DNA from: Mantis religiosa
Taxonomy: Eukaryota > Arthropoda > Insecta > Mantodea > Mantidae
DNA: 64,000 bases
Reading direction: 5' to 3'
Assembly (NCBI GenBank): GCA_030765055.1
Contig: CM060951.1
Span: 49,228,291 to 49,292,290 of the forward strand
The translations under genes were made by a program, and so were the position numbers. The notes under the pieces were generated by a model. That model made no database searches. It was given only the letters and a program-made list of their open reading frames with translations, and was not told where the DNA came from. Numbering within the stretch: position 1 is the first letter of the stretch; the number at the start of each line of letters is the position of its first letter. Below are positions 61,864-64,000 of the stretch, piece by piece.

Positions 61864-62143
61864 TGGAAACGTAGAGTCAGACTGAAAAATTCAATGCCAT
61901 AGCCGGGATTTGAACCACGGATCTTCTGGTTTCCGTCCAGCCGCACTACCATTGTGCTACTATAGCCAACGTGCCGATATGACATTAAATTCTCCAACTG
62001 ACTCGTATTTTCCCGGTAAACCACTTAGGAGTTCTCATAAACACATGAGACAACTACCTTAATGGCATTGAATGTTGCAGTCTGACTCTACGTTTCCACA
62101 ATTTAGCCTACATACGGCCAGTGTGAAAGAACAATTAATTTCC
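61864..62143. mobile_element. SINE-F inverted dimer (copy 2)
   Basis: Counterpart of 35398-35677 with the same 13-bp TSD agcaacagtatag. Confidence 0.9.
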
Positions 62144-62674
62144 AGCAACAGTATAGGTCTGTATTGTTTTAGTTTGGATGTAATTAAATTTTGGTGTACT
62201 GTGGTCCAAGCAAGTAATGTATTAAGATTTCAGTTTACCGAACTCCTAAAGTTAAATTTCAAAGAAGTGTGGTTTCCCTTGATCAAACTTGAGTAAATTA
62301 ACCAAAGTACATCACCAAATTTGATTAATCAGAATCCTGTGTGAGGGCTTTTGGTTTGAAGGCTGCAGGAAATTGCATGGCTTTGTAAACTATGTGGGTT
62401 ACGCTTGACGGGCAAGTCCAAGACCGATGATTGATTAACTCTGGAAGCAGATAGCTACTTGTGGATTGCCTTTGATTAATGAAGTACTCCCTTATAAACA
62501 TCACCTAATTTGCTCCAGAAAGACTCACTATACTTTTACGAAGATATACTCTCATAAATAAGCAATTACAAGAAAGTATGAAGAAGATGCATTTAAAATG
62601 AAAAGTATGGCAATAAAAAAACTTGCAAAAGATATTTAAAATTTTATTATGTACTTTAATACTATAAATTTTTT

Positions 62675-62905
62675 GTATAATTTACGTCCTCCAACGTTAA
62701 GTCATATCGGACGATGGATGGAATGGGTGATGCTCAAATGACTCCGAAGTCCATGGAGCTCAGACCTACCTGACATTCGTCTTTCAGGATAAGGGAAAAT
62801 TCCGGAAAGAACCTTTTCCAGGTAACTCATTCTAACCGAGATTCAAACTCGGGACCTCTAGAAGGTAAGACAGACACGCTACTATCTACGCTACCGAGGC
62901 GGGCA
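62675..62905 (-). mobile_element. SINE-A (copy 2 of 36208-36438)
   Basis: No differences noticed from copy 1. Confidence 0.9.
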
Positions 62906-62925
62906 TAACACTATAGGTATAACTG

Positions 62926-63196
62926 AAATGGAATGAAACCGTGGGGAATGACTCCATGGTATCGTCAGGCTTACAGTTCGAAAATCCTGGATTTGATTTT
63001 CTTAGGGTTCCCTGGGTTTTCCTGGTTGGTGGGAATCATATGCAGCCATGAATTTTCCTGCCCCCATTTCCTGTCATTTTATTTCCTTATCATGCACCAA
63101 GGTCGAAGGATCAGTTGAATGGACGGCAGGCGATACTTTGTGGAAATGTTTACCCGGGATTGGTGTATGACGGAGTGTCCATGGGTTCTCCGCGCG
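62926..63196 (+). mobile_element. SINE-E-like fragment (copy 2)
   Basis: Counterpart of 36460-36730. Confidence 0.4.
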
Positions 63197-64000
63197 TCAA
63201 GATGTAATATAAAACTTCATTTCGTCCTCCTGGATGCTTCTAGAAGTACAGTTAGCTAAGTACTTAAGTGCGGAAATACTTCACCACTTCCTAACAAACA
63301 ACAATAGAAAGACGAACGGCTCGTTTTAATGTGACGTAAAGGCTAGACACGTTTCTGTGCCTTAAACGCAAGCATTTGTTTTTTAGTAGGCTCCTAATGA
63401 ATAAACTAAAGAAAGTATATTTTTTGTTGCAAACAAGTAAATAGGATGTGCATAAAAATATTGAAAATATTTGAACCAATTTGATAAAAAAAGCATTGAA
63501 GCTTTAACTAATAAACTAAGAAGAATATAATAAAAGAACACGTGAGCTTGCTACTTTAGAACTAGAAGTTATTTTGTATGCATAAAGCACGCATACACTT
63601 AGTAATTAGAATAAAATTAGATGAAACAACAAACGAAAATAACACGCTGAGGAGACGGAATGAATTAACGATTCCATATAGCCCAGTCAATAAAAGTTTT
63701 GTGTCGGAACTCTTTTTGGTAAAGCTGATTTTTTCAAGGGTGACAGACTTTGATGAGAGGATTATTTTCTGAAAAGTCCCCCAAAATTCCAATGGAGCTT
63801 CCACCCCTTTAAGTTTAAAAATGTAGAGTTTTACGCAATCGCATACAACTTTTTAACCAAAAGTTTGTTAAGGTTATATTATTTACAGTTTTATTCCCTG
63901 ATAAATATTCTACAACTTTTATAATAACATAATTTATGACAAGTACAGAAGTTTTCTCGTAAATTAACGAAATGTTGTAAAAACATTTTTAGCTACCTAT
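63197..64000. other. Unassigned end of window (copy 2)
   Basis: Counterpart of about 36731-37533; no gene recognised. Confidence 0.5.

Overview
The window is repeat-rich, AT-rich animal nuclear DNA, almost certainly from an insect. The evidence is mariner transposase remnants with the D,D34D signature, Penelope-like and non-LTR retrotransposon remnants, solo LTRs with arthropod-type TATA and TCAGT initiator spacing, several tRNA-headed SINE families, and very long pure (TTA)n arrays. I cannot name the species; a large hemimetabolous genome (cockroach, termite or stick insect) would fit, but that is a guess. There are no prokaryotic genes, operons or CRISPR arrays.

Layout. Bases 1-21,800 hold decayed insertions: a frameshifted copy of a multicopy arthropod gene family (279-1170), a 5S rRNA-headed retroposon and a GC-rich retroposon sharing one target site (3080-4088), a non-LTR element inserted into a SINE (9873-10880), a mariner (17039-17926), a solo LTR (19700-20114) and many SINEs. 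Bases 21,823-37,533 are copy 1 of a large direct duplication. Copy 2 runs from the end of the assembly gap (48,039) to the window end, in the same order and orientation. Between them (37.5-47.0 kb) lie SINEs, a 528-bp (TTA)n array, a second solo LTR, a full-length but dead mariner (44175-45460) and a second 5'-truncated non-LTR element (46082-47004). A gap of exactly 1000 N follows (47039-48038). The duplication could be a real tandem segmental duplication or an unpurged second haplotype; sequence alone does not decide.

SINE labels are mine. SINE-A is tRNA-headed, about 215-240 bp, and the commonest, ending in poly-A or ATA repeats. SINE-B has a class-II-tRNA-like head. SINE-E, -G, -H and -I are other tRNA-headed families. 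SINE-F is a tRNA-headed family found mostly as head-to-head inverted dimers. Retroposon C is a GC-rich 500-540 bp element with a conserved reading frame. Many insertions have perfect 10-14 bp target-site duplications, so nesting order can be read directly.

The only plausible host gene is at the start of each duplicate: a GC-rich upstream region, a 7-codon first exon (MATTSAG) with a GTAAGT donor, and a second exon that together give 33 codons in copy 2. Copy 1 carries one extra C in exon 2 that creates an early stop. I do not recognise the protein. No other intact protein-coding gene is visible; long low-complexity ORFs are microsatellite translations.
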